DNA from: Nocardioides cremeus
GTDB taxonomy: Bacteria > Actinomycetota > Actinomycetes > Propionibacteriales > Nocardioidaceae
DNA length: 64,000 bases
Assembly: GCF_030518195.1 (NCBI RefSeq)
Contig: NZ_JAULSC010000013.1
Coordinates: forward strand, 46,084 to 110,083
Reading direction: 5' to 3'
Under the pieces are notes generated by a model. The model was not told the DNA's origin, did no database searches, and saw only the letters and a list, made by a program, of their open reading frames with translations. Made by a program: the position numbers and the translations under genes. This document shows, piece after piece, positions 24,866 through 33,449 of this stretch; positions within the stretch are counted from its first letter, which is position 1; every line of letters begins with the position of its first letter.

Positions 24866-26026
24866 TCAGGCGTTCGCCAGCTCGGCAGCCTTGTCGGCCG
24901 CACCGTCCATCGTCTCGACCAGCGTCACCAGGGGGTGGTTCTTCTCCCCGAGGATGCGGCGGCCCTCCTCGACGTTGTTGCCGTCGAGGCGCACGACGAG
25001 GGGCTTGGTGGCCTCGTCGCCCAGGATGTCGAGCGCACCCACGATGCCGTCGGCGACGGCGTCGCAGGAGGTGATGCCACCGAAGACGTTGACGAAGACG
25101 CTCTTGACCTGGGGGTCGTTGAGGATCACGTCGAGGCCGTTGGCCATCACGGTCGCGGACGCGCCGCCACCGATGTCGAGGAAGTTGGCGGGCTTGACGC
25201 CGCCGTGCTTCTCGCCGGCGTAGGCGACCACGTCGAGGGTCGACATGACCAGGCCCGCGCCGTTGCCGATGATGCCGACCTCGCCGTCGAGCTTGACGTA
25301 GTTGAGGCCCATGGCCTTGGCCTTGGCCTCGAGCGGGTCGGCGGCCTCCTTGTCCTCGAACTCGGCGTGGTCCTCGTGACGGAACTCGGCGTTCTCGTCG
25401 AGGGAGACCTTGCCGTCGAGGGCCTCGAGCTTGTCACCGGCCAGGCGGGCCAGCGGGTTGACCTCGACGAGGGTGGCGTCCTCCTCGACGAAGGTCTTCC
25501 ACAGCCCGAGCACGGTCTGCACGGCCTGGTCGGTGAGCACCTCGGGGAAGCCGGCCTCGGCGACGATCTCGCGCGCCTTGGCCTCGTCGACGCCGGTGCC
25601 CGGGTCGATGGCGATCTGCTTGACGGCGTCGGGGTTGGTCTTGGCGACCTCCTCGATCTCCACACCACCCTCGACCGAGGCGATGCACAGGTAGCTGCGG
25701 TTCGCGCGGTCGAGCAGGAAGGAGAAGTAGTACTCCTCCTCGATGCTCGCGGCCGGCGCGATCAGCACCCGGTGGACCGTCAGGTCCTTGATCGTCATCC
25801 CCAGGATGTTCGACGCGTGCTCGAAGGCCTCGTCGGGGGTCTTGGCGAGCTTGACGCCGCCCGCCTTGCCGCGACCGCCGGCCTTGACCTGCGCCTTGAC
25901 GACGACGACACCGAGCTTCTCGGCTGCCGCCCTCGCCTCCTCGGGGGTCTGGGCAACGATGCCCTCGGTCACCGGGACGTCGTGCTTGGCGAAGAGCTTC
26001 TTCGCCTGGAACTCCATCAGGTCCAC
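24866..26026 (-). CDS. sucC: Succinyl-CoA ligase (ADP-forming), beta subunit
   Basis: Nucleotide-binding subunit of succinyl-CoA ligase, 386 residues. An ATP-grasp domain with [20 protein letters not shown] near residues 42-61, the acidic metal site VEVNPLA, and the C-terminal ligase domain with [12 protein letters not shown] and [10 protein letters not shown]. The GTG at 26026 is preferred because it yields MDLMEFQAK, matching the usual MDLFEYQA start; ATG 26017 is possible. Upstream lie a 10-bp tandem repeat and an inverted repeat (26042-26095) that may be regulatory. Confidence 0.96.
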   Translation of the reverse strand: MDLMEFQAKKLFAKHDVPVTEGIVAQTPEEARAAAEKLGVVVVKAQVKAGGRGKAGGVKLAKTPDEAFEHASNILGMTIKDLTVHRVLIAPAASIEEEYYFSFLLDRANRSYLCIASVEGGVEIEEVAKTNPDAVKQIAIDPGTGVDEAKAREIVAEAGFPEVLTDQAVQTVLGLWKTFVEEDATLVEVNPLARLAGDKLEALDGKVSLDENAEFRHEDHAEFEDKEAADPLEAKAKAMGLNYVKLDGEVGIIGNGAGLVMSTLDVVAYAGEKHGGVKPANFLDIGGGASATVMANGLDVILNDPQVKSVFVNVFGGITSCDAVADGIVGALDILGDEATKPLVVRLDGNNVEEGRRILGEKNHPLVTLVETMDGAADKAAELANA

Positions 26027-26041
26027 TGATCCACCAGTTCT

Positions 26042-26095
26042 CTAGTCATCGCTAGTCATCGATTGCACTCAACGGTGCAGTCGGACACCTGCACC
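26042..26095. promoter_or_regulatory. Direct and inverted repeats upstream of sucC
   Basis: CTAGTCATCG occurs twice in tandem (26042-26051, 26052-26061), just ahead of the sucC start. Next to it GGTGCAG (26074-26080) is mirrored by CTGCACC (26089-26095) over an 8-nt loop. Either could be a regulator site or a 5' leader hairpin for sucCD. The 352-nt gap to the M23 gene otherwise holds no gene that I can support. Confidence 0.4.
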
Positions 26096-26285
26096 CTGGT
26101 TGTCTCCGCGGCACACTAGACCTCTTGACCCGCCCGGCACGAGGTCCGGCCCCGTCGACGTGACCGACGTCATGCGAGACACCGGTCCAGACCGCTGCAC
26201 CGCACTGTGCCGCGCTCTACCGCGGGCGTGACCTCCTGCGGCCCCCCAGGTTGTCCCCAGGACGACGGATCCGGTTTCGTCCGCT

Positions 26286-26301
26286 GTCACCGATCCGTTA
26301 C
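26286..26301 (+). promoter_or_regulatory. Possible MtrA-type direct repeat upstream of the M23 peptidase
   Basis: GTCAC (26286) and GTTAC (26297) recur at an 11-bp period about 80-90 nt before the M23 gene. Two GTnAC-like half-sites one helical turn apart resemble boxes of the MtrA response regulator, which controls cell-wall peptidases in actinobacteria. The match is short and unproven. Confidence 0.3.
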
Positions 26302-26378
26302 AGTTCACGACCGTTGCGCCCGATCACCCTTTCGGGTCGCAGATCCCCCCGATTCCGACAGATGCGGAGCCTTGACGC

Positions 26379-27464
26379 ATGGGTCATCACCGAGCAGAGA
26401 GCCACGACTCCGGTCGCGGCCAGGCCGGGACCCTGCTGAGCGCCGAGCCCTACGTCGGCCGCCGCCGCGCGGTCCTCACCGAGCCTGCCGCGCCGGTCGA
26501 GACGGCCCCCGAGATGCCGTACGTCGGCCGTCGGCGCGCCGCCTCGCCGGTCGTCGACACGGGCACGATCGAGCGGGTCCTCGCCGACCTCGAGCCGGTC
26601 GACCACACGACGTCGTTCGAGACCGAGCAGACGATGTCGCTGCCGCTCGCGGCGCTGCGTGCCTCCGACATCCCCTCCCCCGCGCCGGCCGGCAAGCGCC
26701 GCGCCGTGCGCACCGCCCGTCCCTCCGTGCTGCGCCGACTGCCCTCGGCCCCCGTGCTGCTCGGCGTGGCCGCGCTGGCCGTCTCCGTCGGCGGGGTGCT
26801 GAGCACCACCGGTGGCGGCGACACCGAGCTGGCAGCCGCCGCTCCCGCCAAGGTGGCCGCTGCCGGCGCGCTGAGCGGCTCGCTGGGCCAGGACAGCGTG
26901 ATCGCGGGCCGCGACTCGATCGTGACCCGTGACTCCTCCCGCGACGCCCTCGAGGACGCCGCCGGCGGCAAGCTGGCCGCCAAGGTCGAGCAGCAGGCCG
27001 AGCAGCGCAACGCCGAGCTCTCCAACCTCGCGGCCGCCGCCGAGAAGCACGCCAAGGTCCTGGAGAAGAACCTGTGGCAGCTCCCGATGACCGGTTACCG
27101 CCTGACCGCCGAGTACGGCGACTACGGCCTGTGGGCGAACTACCACACGGGCCTCGACTTCGCCGGCCCTGCGGGCACTCCGCTGGTGGCGGTCGCCAAC
27201 GGCACCATCACCTCCGCCGGCTACGACGGCGCTTACGGCAACAAGACGGTGCTGACCCTCGAGGACGGCACCGAGATCTGGTACGCCCACCAGACCTCCA
27301 TCAACGTCTCGGTCGGCGAGAGCGTGACTGCCGGCGAGACGATCGGCACCGTGGGCTCCACCGGCAACGTCACCGGGCCCCACCTGCACCTCGAGGTGCG
27401 CCCCGGTGGTGGCGACCCGGTGGACCCCTACGCGGCGCTCGTCGCCCGCGGCATCACCCCCTGA
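26379..27464 (+). CDS. M23-family cell-wall endopeptidase, membrane-anchored
   Basis: A 361-residue peptidoglycan hydrolase (lysostaphin/LytM fold). Zinc ligands are visible: H256 and D260 in YHTGLDF, and H337 in HLHLEV, with H304 (YAH) and H335 near the active site. Before this come a ~120-residue cytoplasmic N-terminus, one helix (about 124-142) and a coiled-coil-like Ala/Glu segment (about 195-232). The cytoplasmic part contains PYVGRRRA twice (24-31 and 47-54) and a degenerate GKRRAV at 105. ATG 26379 has GGAG nine bases upstream. Complete zinc ligands argue for an active enzyme. Monocistronic. Confidence 0.9.
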   Translation: MGHHRAESHDSGRGQAGTLLSAEPYVGRRRAVLTEPAAPVETAPEMPYVGRRRAASPVVDTGTIERVLADLEPVDHTTSFETEQTMSLPLAALRASDIPSPAPAGKRRAVRTARPSVLRRLPSAPVLLGVAALAVSVGGVLSTTGGGDTELAAAAPAKVAAAGALSGSLGQDSVIAGRDSIVTRDSSRDALEDAAGGKLAAKVEQQAEQRNAELSNLAAAAEKHAKVLEKNLWQLPMTGYRLTAEYGDYGLWANYHTGLDFAGPAGTPLVAVANGTITSAGYDGAYGNKTVLTLEDGTEIWYAHQTSINVSVGESVTAGETIGTVGSTGNVTGPHLHLEVRPGGGDPVDPYAALVARGITP

Positions 27465-27475
27465 CCCACGCCCCC

Positions 27476-27695
27476 GTAGGTCCAGCAGCGAGGGCCGAAG
27501 GCTCGAGCGACGCCGAGACCCCGCAACCACCCGGCGCACGGCGAGTGGTCACGGACGACATCCCCCGGGCCCCCTCACCTGTCGGGAATGACCACTCCGC
27601 GCCAGCGGCGTACCACCGCGAGCCGGCCGGTTCGAACCAGCCGGCTCGGCGAGCACGCCAGTCACCGGGTCTCGGCGACGCTCGACCAACGGCGG
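27476..27695. repeat. Interrupted copy of the palindromic repeat family
   Basis: The left half (TGGTCCAGCAGCGAGGGCC through CGGCGCACGGCGAGTGG, about 27476-27546) and right end (TCACCGGGTCTCGGCGACG and CTCGACCAACGG, about 27662-27695) match the 132-bp repeats found later. About 110 bp of different sequence lies in the apex, including GAGTGGTC...GACCACTC (about 27542 and 27590) and a second palindrome centred on GGTTCGAACC (27631-27640). The right middle segment is deleted. It fills the gap between the M23 gene and pcrA, with no gene in it. Confidence 0.75.
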
Positions 27696-27701
27696 GGTGG
27701 G

Positions 27702-30155
27702 TCAGAGCTTCTCGACGGGGGCGTAGCGCAGCAGGAGGCGCTTGACGCCCTCGGAGCCGAAGTCGATGGAGGCGACCGACTTGTCGCCGGCACCCTCGAC
27801 CGAGACGACGCTGCCCATGCCGAAGGAGTCGTGCAGCACCCGGTCGCCGGGCTCGAGGCTGGGGATCTCCTTGGCGGGCTTCTTGGCCTTGGCGGCGGCG
27901 TCGGCGCGGGCGGCGGCGGAGGAGAAGTTGCGGCGGCCGGCGGCGGTGGGGGCGCCGGTGCTGCCGCGCTGTCCCCCGCCCCACGAGCCGCTGACGTCGG
28001 GGCGCGACCAGCGGGTCTGCGCGGCCTCGGTGCGCTCCCAGTCGATCAGGTCGACCGGCAGCTCGTCGATGAAGCGTGAGGGCGGGTTGTGCGAGGGCGC
28101 GCCCCAGGCTGAGCGCACCAGCGCCCGCGACAGGTGCAGCCGCTCGCGGGCGCGGGTGATGCCGACGTAGGCCAGCCGGCGCTCCTCCTCGAGCTCGCTC
28201 TGGTCGCCCAGGGCGCGCGAGTGCGGGAAGACGCCGTCCTCGAGGCCGGTCAGGAAGACGACGGGGAACTCCAGGCCCTTGGCGGTGTGCAGGGTCATCA
28301 GGGTGACCACGCCGGTGCTGTCGGGGTCGTCGTCGGGGATCTGGTCGGCGTCGGCGACCAGCGCGACCCGCTCGAGGAAGTCGCCGAGGCCGACGGCCAC
28401 GACCCCCTCCTCGATGTCGGCCGGGTCGACCGACGGCCCGGGCTGGGGGTCCTCGGCGAACTCGCGGGCCACGGCGACGAGCTCGGCGAGGTTCTCGAGC
28501 CGGGTGGCGTCCTGCGGGTCGTCGGAGTCCTCCAGCGCGGTCAGGTAGCCCGAGCGGGCCAGCACCGACTCGAGCACCACGTCGGGGCGCTCCCCCGCGT
28601 CGACCATCGACTGCAGCTCCTCGACCATGTCGACGAAGCCGCGGATCTGGGTCAGCGAGCGGGTCGCCAGGCCGGGCGCCTGCTCGGCGCGGCGCAGCGC
28701 CTCCCAGAACGTCAGGCCCTCCCCCTCGGCCAGGGCGTTGACGCAGGCCACCGCCCGGTCGCCGATGCCGCGCTTGGGGGTGTTGAGGATGCGCCGCAGC
28801 GAGACCTGGTCGGCGGGGTTGGCCAGCATCCGCAGGTAGGCCAGCGCGTCGCGGACCTCGCGGCGCTCGTAGAAGCGCACCCCACCCACGACCTTGTAGG
28901 GCTGGCCGGTGCGCATGAACACCTCCTCCAGCACCCGCGACTGGGCGTTGGTGCGGTAGAAGACCGCCACGTCGCCGGATCGCACACCGGCGTCGGTGAG
29001 CTTGTCGATGCGCTCGGAGATGAAGCGGGCCTCGTCGTGCTCGTCGTCGGCGACGTAGCCCACGATCCGCTCGCCCTCGCCGGCATCGGACCACAGCCGC
29101 TTGGGCTTGCGCCCGCGGTTGTTGCCGATCACGGCGTTGGCGGCGGTCAGGATGGTCTGGGTGGAGCGGTAGTTCTGCTCGAGCAGCACCGAGCTGGCAT
29201 CGGGGAAGTCCTGCTCGAAGTCGAGGATGTTGCGGATGTTGGCGCCGCGGAAGGCGTAGATCGACTGGTCGGCGTCGCCGACGACCATCAGCTCGGCAGG
29301 CGCGACCCGCTCGGGGGCGCCGCCGCCCGCCAGCGGCTCCTCGAGCTGCTCGGCGCACAGCTGGTGGATGAGCGCGTACTGCGCGTGGTTGGTGTCCTGG
29401 TACTCGTCGACCAGCACGTGGCGGAAGCGGCGCCGGTAGGTCTCGCGCACGTCGGGGAAGGTCTGGAAGAGCCGCACCGTCGACATGATCAGGTCGTCGA
29501 AGTCGAGCGCGTTGGCCTCGCGCAGGCGGCGCTGGTAGAGCGCGTAGACCGACGCGTAGGTCTCCTCGAGCTTGTTGCGGGTCTCGGCGGCGACCTGCTC
29601 GGGGTCGCGCAGCTCGTTCTTCTGGTCCGAGACCCAGTGCAGCAGCGCGCCCGGCTGGTAGCGCTTGGGGTCGAGGTCGAGGTCGTTGCAGACCAGCGAC
29701 ATCAGCCGCTTCTGGTCGGCGGCGTCGTAGATCGAGAAGTTCGACTTCCAGCCCAGCTTGTCGGCCTCCTTGCGCAGGATGCGCACGCAGGCGGAGTGGA
29801 AGGTCGAGACCCACATGATGCGGGCGCGGCGGCCCACGAGGTCCTCGACCCGCTCCTTCATCTCGGCCGCGGCCTTGTTGGTGAAGGTGATGGCCAGCAC
29901 CGAGCCGGGGTGGGCGCCGCGCTCGGAGATCAGCCAGGCGATGCGCCGGGTCAGCACCCGGGTCTTGCCCGAGCCGGCGCCGGCGACGACCAGCAGCGGG
30001 GCGCCTTCGTGCACGACGGCGGCGCGCTGGGGCTCGTTGAGCCCCTCCAGCAGCTGCTCGCGCGACGGGCCGCGGCGGGGGGTGCGGACCTCGGGTGCGG
30101 GCGCGGCGAACCCGAAGAGGTCGAGGGCGGGGTCGGAACCAGACGACGTACTCAT
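27702..30155 (-). CDS. pcrA: ATP-dependent DNA helicase PcrA/UvrD1
   Basis: SF1A 3'-5' helicase for repair and replication-fork maintenance, 817 residues. Motif I VAGAGSGKTRVL (Walker A at 59-65), Ia ITFTNKAAAEMKER, II VDEYQDTN, III VGDADQSIYAFRGA, IV QNYRST, V LMTLHTAKGLEFPVVF and VI VGITRARERLHL are all intact. The C-terminal tail (ERGDRVLHDSFGMGSV-like segment, about 760-800) is the Tudor-like RNA polymerase-interaction domain of PcrA proteins. ATG 30155 (MSTSSGSDP) is the chosen start. A palindromic repeat copy lies just after its stop. Confidence 0.96.
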   Translation of the reverse strand: MSTSSGSDPALDLFGFAAPAPEVRTPRRGPSREQLLEGLNEPQRAAVVHEGAPLLVVAGAGSGKTRVLTRRIAWLISERGAHPGSVLAITFTNKAAAEMKERVEDLVGRRARIMWVSTFHSACVRILRKEADKLGWKSNFSIYDAADQKRLMSLVCNDLDLDPKRYQPGALLHWVSDQKNELRDPEQVAAETRNKLEETYASVYALYQRRLREANALDFDDLIMSTVRLFQTFPDVRETYRRRFRHVLVDEYQDTNHAQYALIHQLCAEQLEEPLAGGGAPERVAPAELMVVGDADQSIYAFRGANIRNILDFEQDFPDASSVLLEQNYRSTQTILTAANAVIGNNRGRKPKRLWSDAGEGERIVGYVADDEHDEARFISERIDKLTDAGVRSGDVAVFYRTNAQSRVLEEVFMRTGQPYKVVGGVRFYERREVRDALAYLRMLANPADQVSLRRILNTPKRGIGDRAVACVNALAEGEGLTFWEALRRAEQAPGLATRSLTQIRGFVDMVEELQSMVDAGERPDVVLESVLARSGYLTALEDSDDPQDATRLENLAELVAVAREFAEDPQPGPSVDPADIEEGVVAVGLGDFLERVALVADADQIPDDDPDSTGVVTLMTLHTAKGLEFPVVFLTGLEDGVFPHSRALGDQSELEEERRLAYVGITRARERLHLSRALVRSAWGAPSHNPPSRFIDELPVDLIDWERTEAAQTRWSRPDVSGSWGGGQRGSTGAPTAAGRRNFSSAAARADAAAKAKKPAKEIPSLEPGDRVLHDSFGMGSVVSVEGAGDKSVASIDFGSEGVKRLLLRYAPVEKL

Positions 30156-30168
30156 GCTGGGTCCCACC

Positions 30169-31386
30169 CTACGAGCGAGCACCCCCGGCCTCGCAGTCCT
30201 CACCCGGCTCGACGAGCAGCCGCACCCCGGGGGCCAGCCGGTAGGGGCCGGTGAGCACCAGGGCACCCACCACGCGTCGTAGCCGCGAGACCTCGGCGCG
30301 CACGGTGACCTGGTGCTCGGCGTCGCCGTAGAGGACCCCGCTCAGCGCCGGTGCAGTGGTCCCCTGGGCGCCGGCGCGCGCCAGCGCGACCAGCAGGTCG
30401 GCGTGGCGCGGCGTGAGGACGGTGCGCCACCCGGCTCCCGCGCCACCGACCTCGAGCAGCGGACGCCGTCCACGGACCAGGCGCGCCTCCAGACGGCGTA
30501 CGTCGCCGCCGGGGCGCACCAGCCAGCCGTCACCGAGCCGCTCGGGCAGGCAGATGCCCAGCCCGGGCACCGCCACCGGGCGGTCGGCGCGGGGTGCCTC
30601 GATGCGGTCGCGCCCGCCCATGCCGGCGTGGTGGGCCACCCAGCCGTCTTCGTCGACCACCAGGAACGGCCCGGGCTCGCCCTGCAGGAGCGGAGCGCTG
30701 CTGCGACGCAGGCGCTCGAGGTCGTCGTGGTGACGCCGCCACAGGCGGCTCTCCCCCAGCTTCACCGCGGTCTCCACGAGCGCGCCGATGGCGGGGTGCA
30801 GGGTCAGAGCCGGGCCGCTGACGTCGACGACGCCGAGCAGCACGCCGGTGCGCGGGTCGTGGACGGGCGCGGCCGTGCAGTACCAGGGGTGCTGCTGGGG
30901 CTCGAAGTGCTCTGCGGAGAAGAGCTGCACCGGCGCGTCCTCGGCCAGCGCCGTGCCGATCGCGTTGGTGCCGACGGCGGCCTCGGTCCACAGCGCCCCT
31001 TCGCTGAAGCCCAGCGAGTCGGCGCGCCGCCGCACTCCGGCCGCACCCTCGCGCCACAGGATCACGCCGTCGGCGTCGGTGACGACGATCAGGAAGTGCG
31101 AGGCGTCGGCGATGCTCCCGAGCACGGCATGCAGCTCGTCGACGACCAGGGCCAACCTGCTGCTGCGGCGCCGCCGCTCGACCTCGGCGAACGGCAGCGG
31201 GCTGCGAGCGTTCCGGCCGGCCGGGTCGAGGCCGGCATCGAGGACCCGCCGCCAGGACCGGGCCACCAGTGGCCGTGGCCGCTGCGGAGGGCGACCCCCG
31301 CCGATCACGGCGTCGTGGATGCGCAGCAGCTCACGGGCCCGCACCCCGAGGTCCGTCCCCGGGGCGATCGCCTCGAAGCCCGACAT
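30169..31386 (-). CDS. GAF-domain transcriptional regulator (AcoR-like sensor, winged-helix C-terminus)
   Basis: 405 residues. The N-terminal part (about 35-250) has RSWRR and the GAF-type sensor region SEGALWTEAAVGTNAIGTAL with EHFEPQQHPWYCTAAPVHDP, as in AcoR/AdhR-type activators of alcohol and aldehyde metabolism. Unlike sigma-54 activators, no AAA+ domain follows; the C-terminus (about 315-395) resembles a winged helix (LTPRHADLLVALA...VTVRAEVSRLRRVVG). It is divergent from the FMO-type monooxygenase across 151 nt containing two TGCAAC direct repeats, so it probably controls that gene. The inducer is unknown. Confidence 0.8.
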   Translation of the reverse strand: MSGFEAIAPGTDLGVRARELLRIHDAVIGGGRPPQRPRPLVARSWRRVLDAGLDPAGRNARSPLPFAEVERRRRSSRLALVVDELHAVLGSIADASHFLIVVTDADGVILWREGAAGVRRRADSLGFSEGALWTEAAVGTNAIGTALAEDAPVQLFSAEHFEPQQHPWYCTAAPVHDPRTGVLLGVVDVSGPALTLHPAIGALVETAVKLGESRLWRRHHDDLERLRRSSAPLLQGEPGPFLVVDEDGWVAHHAGMGGRDRIEAPRADRPVAVPGLGICLPERLGDGWLVRPGGDVRRLEARLVRGRRPLLEVGGAGAGWRTVLTPRHADLLVALARAGAQGTTAPALSGVLYGDAEHQVTVRAEVSRLRRVVGALVLTGPYRLAPGVRLLVEPGEDCEAGGARS

Positions 31387-31444
31387 GGCGCCAGCCTAGG
31401 TCGCGGACGTGACGCGCACCACAGCGCGACGTCGGTCGCGGCCG

Positions 31445-31460
31445 TGCAACACGCTGCAAC
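31445..31460. promoter_or_regulatory. Direct repeats between divergent regulator and monooxygenase
   Basis: TGCAAC at 31445-31450 and 31455-31460, a 10-bp period, lie midway in the only intergenic gap between the GAF regulator and the monooxygenase. A candidate operator by position only. Confidence 0.35.
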
Positions 31461-31537
31461 GGTGGCGTCACCGAGCCCGATGGGCGTGTGGTGGAGGTCA
31501 CAGTCCGCCACAGCGGCGGCGGCACGGAAGGACGACG

Positions 31538-33382
31538 ATGACGCAGACCCTGGAGCACCCCACCGGCACACCCGGCCCGGACCCCGCCCCGGCCGACCGG
31601 CGCGCGCGAGCTTGGTTCGCCGCGTTCGAGGACGCGCTGGCCCAGCGCGACACCCACCGCGCCGCGGGCATGTTCGCGGCCACCAGCTTCTGGCGCGACC
31701 TGGTCGCGTTCACCTGGAACATCACCACCGTCGAGGACCCCGCCGGCGTCGAGGACCTGCTGGAGTCGACGGTGGCCGGCGTCGAACCGAGCCGCTTCGA
31801 GCTGGCCGAGCCCGCCGAGGAGGCAGACGGCGTGGTGACCGCCTGGTTCACCTTCGAGACCGCCGTGGGCCGGGGCCGCGGTCTCGCCCGGCTGCGTGAG
31901 GAGGACGGCCAGGACCGTGCCTGGACGTTCCTGACCGCCCTGCACGAGCTCAAGGGCCACGAGGAGCCGCGGGGCACCCGTCGCGCCATGGGAGCCGAGC
32001 ACGGAGCGGACCCCGACCGCACCACCTGGCTCGAGGCTCGCCGAGCCGAGGACGAGGCGATGGGCACGACGCTGCAGCCCTACGTGCTCGTCGTCGGCGG
32101 CGGCCAAGGCGGCATCGCGCTGGGCGCGCGGCTGCGCCAGCTGGGTGTGCCGGCCCTGGTGATCGACAAGCACGAGCGCCCCGGCGACCAGTGGCGCCAC
32201 CGCTACAAGTCGCTGTGCCTGCACGACCCGGTCTGGTACGACCACCTGCCCTACCTGAAGTTCCCCGACAACTGGCCGGTCTTCGCCCCCAAGGACAAGA
32301 TCGGCGACTGGCTGGAGATGTACACCCGGGTGATGGAGGTGCCGTACTGGTCCTCCACCACGGCCACCTCCGCGTCGTACGACGAGCAGGCCGGCGGGTG
32401 GAGCGTCGAGATCGAGCGCGACGGCAGCCCGGTCACGCTGCGGCCCACGCACCTGGTGATGGCCACCGGCATGTCCGGCAAGCCCAACGTCCCCGTGGTC
32501 CCGGGCCAGGACGTCTTCCGCGGCGAGCAGCACCACTCCTCGGCGCACCCCGGCCCCGACGCGTACGCCGGCAAGCGGTGCGTGGTGATCGGCTCCAACA
32601 ACTCGGCCTTCGACATCTGCGGCGCGCTGTGGGAGCACGGTGCCGACGTCACCATGGTGCAGCGCTCCTCGACCCACATCGTCAAGAGCGCCAGCCTGAT
32701 GGAGCACGGGCTGGGCGACCTCTACTCCGAGAGGGCCCTGGAGGCCGGGATGACCACGGAGAAGGCCGACCTGGTCTTCGCCTCGCTGCCCTACCGGATC
32801 ATGCACGAGTTCCAGATCCCGGCCTACGAGAAGATGGCCGAGGTCGACGCCGACTTCTACGAGCGGCTCGAGAAGGCCGGCTTCCGGCACGACTGGGGCG
32901 ACGACGGCTCGGGCCTGTTCATGAAGTACCTGCGCCGCGGCTCGGGCTACTACATCGACGTGGGCTCGGCCGAGCTGGTCGCCGACGGCGAGGTGAAGCT
33001 GGCGCACGGCCAGGTCGACCACCTCACCGAGGACACCGTGGTGCTCGAGGACGGCACCGAGCTGCCGGCCGACCTCGTCGTCTACGCCACCGGCTACGGC
33101 TCGATGAACGGCTGGGCCGCCGACCTGATCAGCCAGGAGGTCGCCGACCGGGTCGGCAAGGTGTGGGGGCTGGGCTCCGACACCACGAAGGACCCCGGCC
33201 CGTGGGAGGGCGAGCAGCGCAACATGTGGAAGCCCACGCAGCAGCCGCACCTGTGGTTCCACGGCGGCAACCTGCACCAGTCACGGCACTACTCGCTCTA
33301 CCTGGCCCTGCAGCTCAAGGCCCGGCATGCCGGGCTCGACACCCCGACCTACCACCTGCAGGAGGTGCACCACCTCTGCTGA
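31538..33382 (+). CDS. SnoaL-like domain fused to flavin-containing monooxygenase
   Basis: A 614-residue two-domain protein. Residues ~20-160 resemble a SnoaL/NTF2-like domain (WFAAFEDALAQRD...SFWRDLVAFTW). Residues ~180-600 form a class B flavoprotein monooxygenase: FAD site VVGGGQGGIALGARL (G187-G192), the DKHERPGDQWRHRYKSL segment, the NADPH site VVIGSNNSAFD (around G352) and an ATGYGS-type motif near the end. Such enzymes oxygenate N, S or carbonyl compounds. The fusion and the AcoR-like neighbour suggest inducible degradation of an aldehyde, ketone or amine; that is inference. GGAAGG precedes the ATG. Ended by a strong hairpin. Confidence 0.85.
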   Translation: MTQTLEHPTGTPGPDPAPADRRARAWFAAFEDALAQRDTHRAAGMFAATSFWRDLVAFTWNITTVEDPAGVEDLLESTVAGVEPSRFELAEPAEEADGVVTAWFTFETAVGRGRGLARLREEDGQDRAWTFLTALHELKGHEEPRGTRRAMGAEHGADPDRTTWLEARRAEDEAMGTTLQPYVLVVGGGQGGIALGARLRQLGVPALVIDKHERPGDQWRHRYKSLCLHDPVWYDHLPYLKFPDNWPVFAPKDKIGDWLEMYTRVMEVPYWSSTTATSASYDEQAGGWSVEIERDGSPVTLRPTHLVMATGMSGKPNVPVVPGQDVFRGEQHHSSAHPGPDAYAGKRCVVIGSNNSAFDICGALWEHGADVTMVQRSSTHIVKSASLMEHGLGDLYSERALEAGMTTEKADLVFASLPYRIMHEFQIPAYEKMAEVDADFYERLEKAGFRHDWGDDGSGLFMKYLRRGSGYYIDVGSAELVADGEVKLAHGQVDHLTEDTVVLEDGTELPADLVVYATGYGSMNGWAADLISQEVADRVGKVWGLGSDTTKDPGPWEGEQRNMWKPTQQPHLWFHGGNLHQSRHYSLYLALQLKARHAGLDTPTYHLQEVHHLC

Positions 33383-33393
33383 TCGGCCCGGCG

Positions 33394-33428
33394 CCGACGC
33401 CCCCGGACCCGAGGTCCGGGGGCGTCGG
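33394..33428. terminator. 16-bp hairpin between convergent monooxygenase and betT
   Basis: Perfect 16-bp inverted repeat (33394-33409 with 33413-33428) with a 3-nt loop, 11 nt past the monooxygenase stop and 21 nt past the betT stop. Probably terminates both units. Confidence 0.88.
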
Positions 33429-33449
33429 TGCGCGAGGCCGTCGCGGCGG

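Noticed and set aside
26096..26378. ydaO (c-di-AMP) riboswitch upstream of the M23 gene
   Set aside because: Such riboswitches often precede cell-wall hydrolases, but I could not match the conserved core positions; a covariance-model search of this interval would settle it.
27620..27660. tRNA T-arm suggested by GGTTCGAACC
   Set aside because: No acceptor, D or anticodon arms fit around it; it is the centre of a palindrome within an interrupted repeat.
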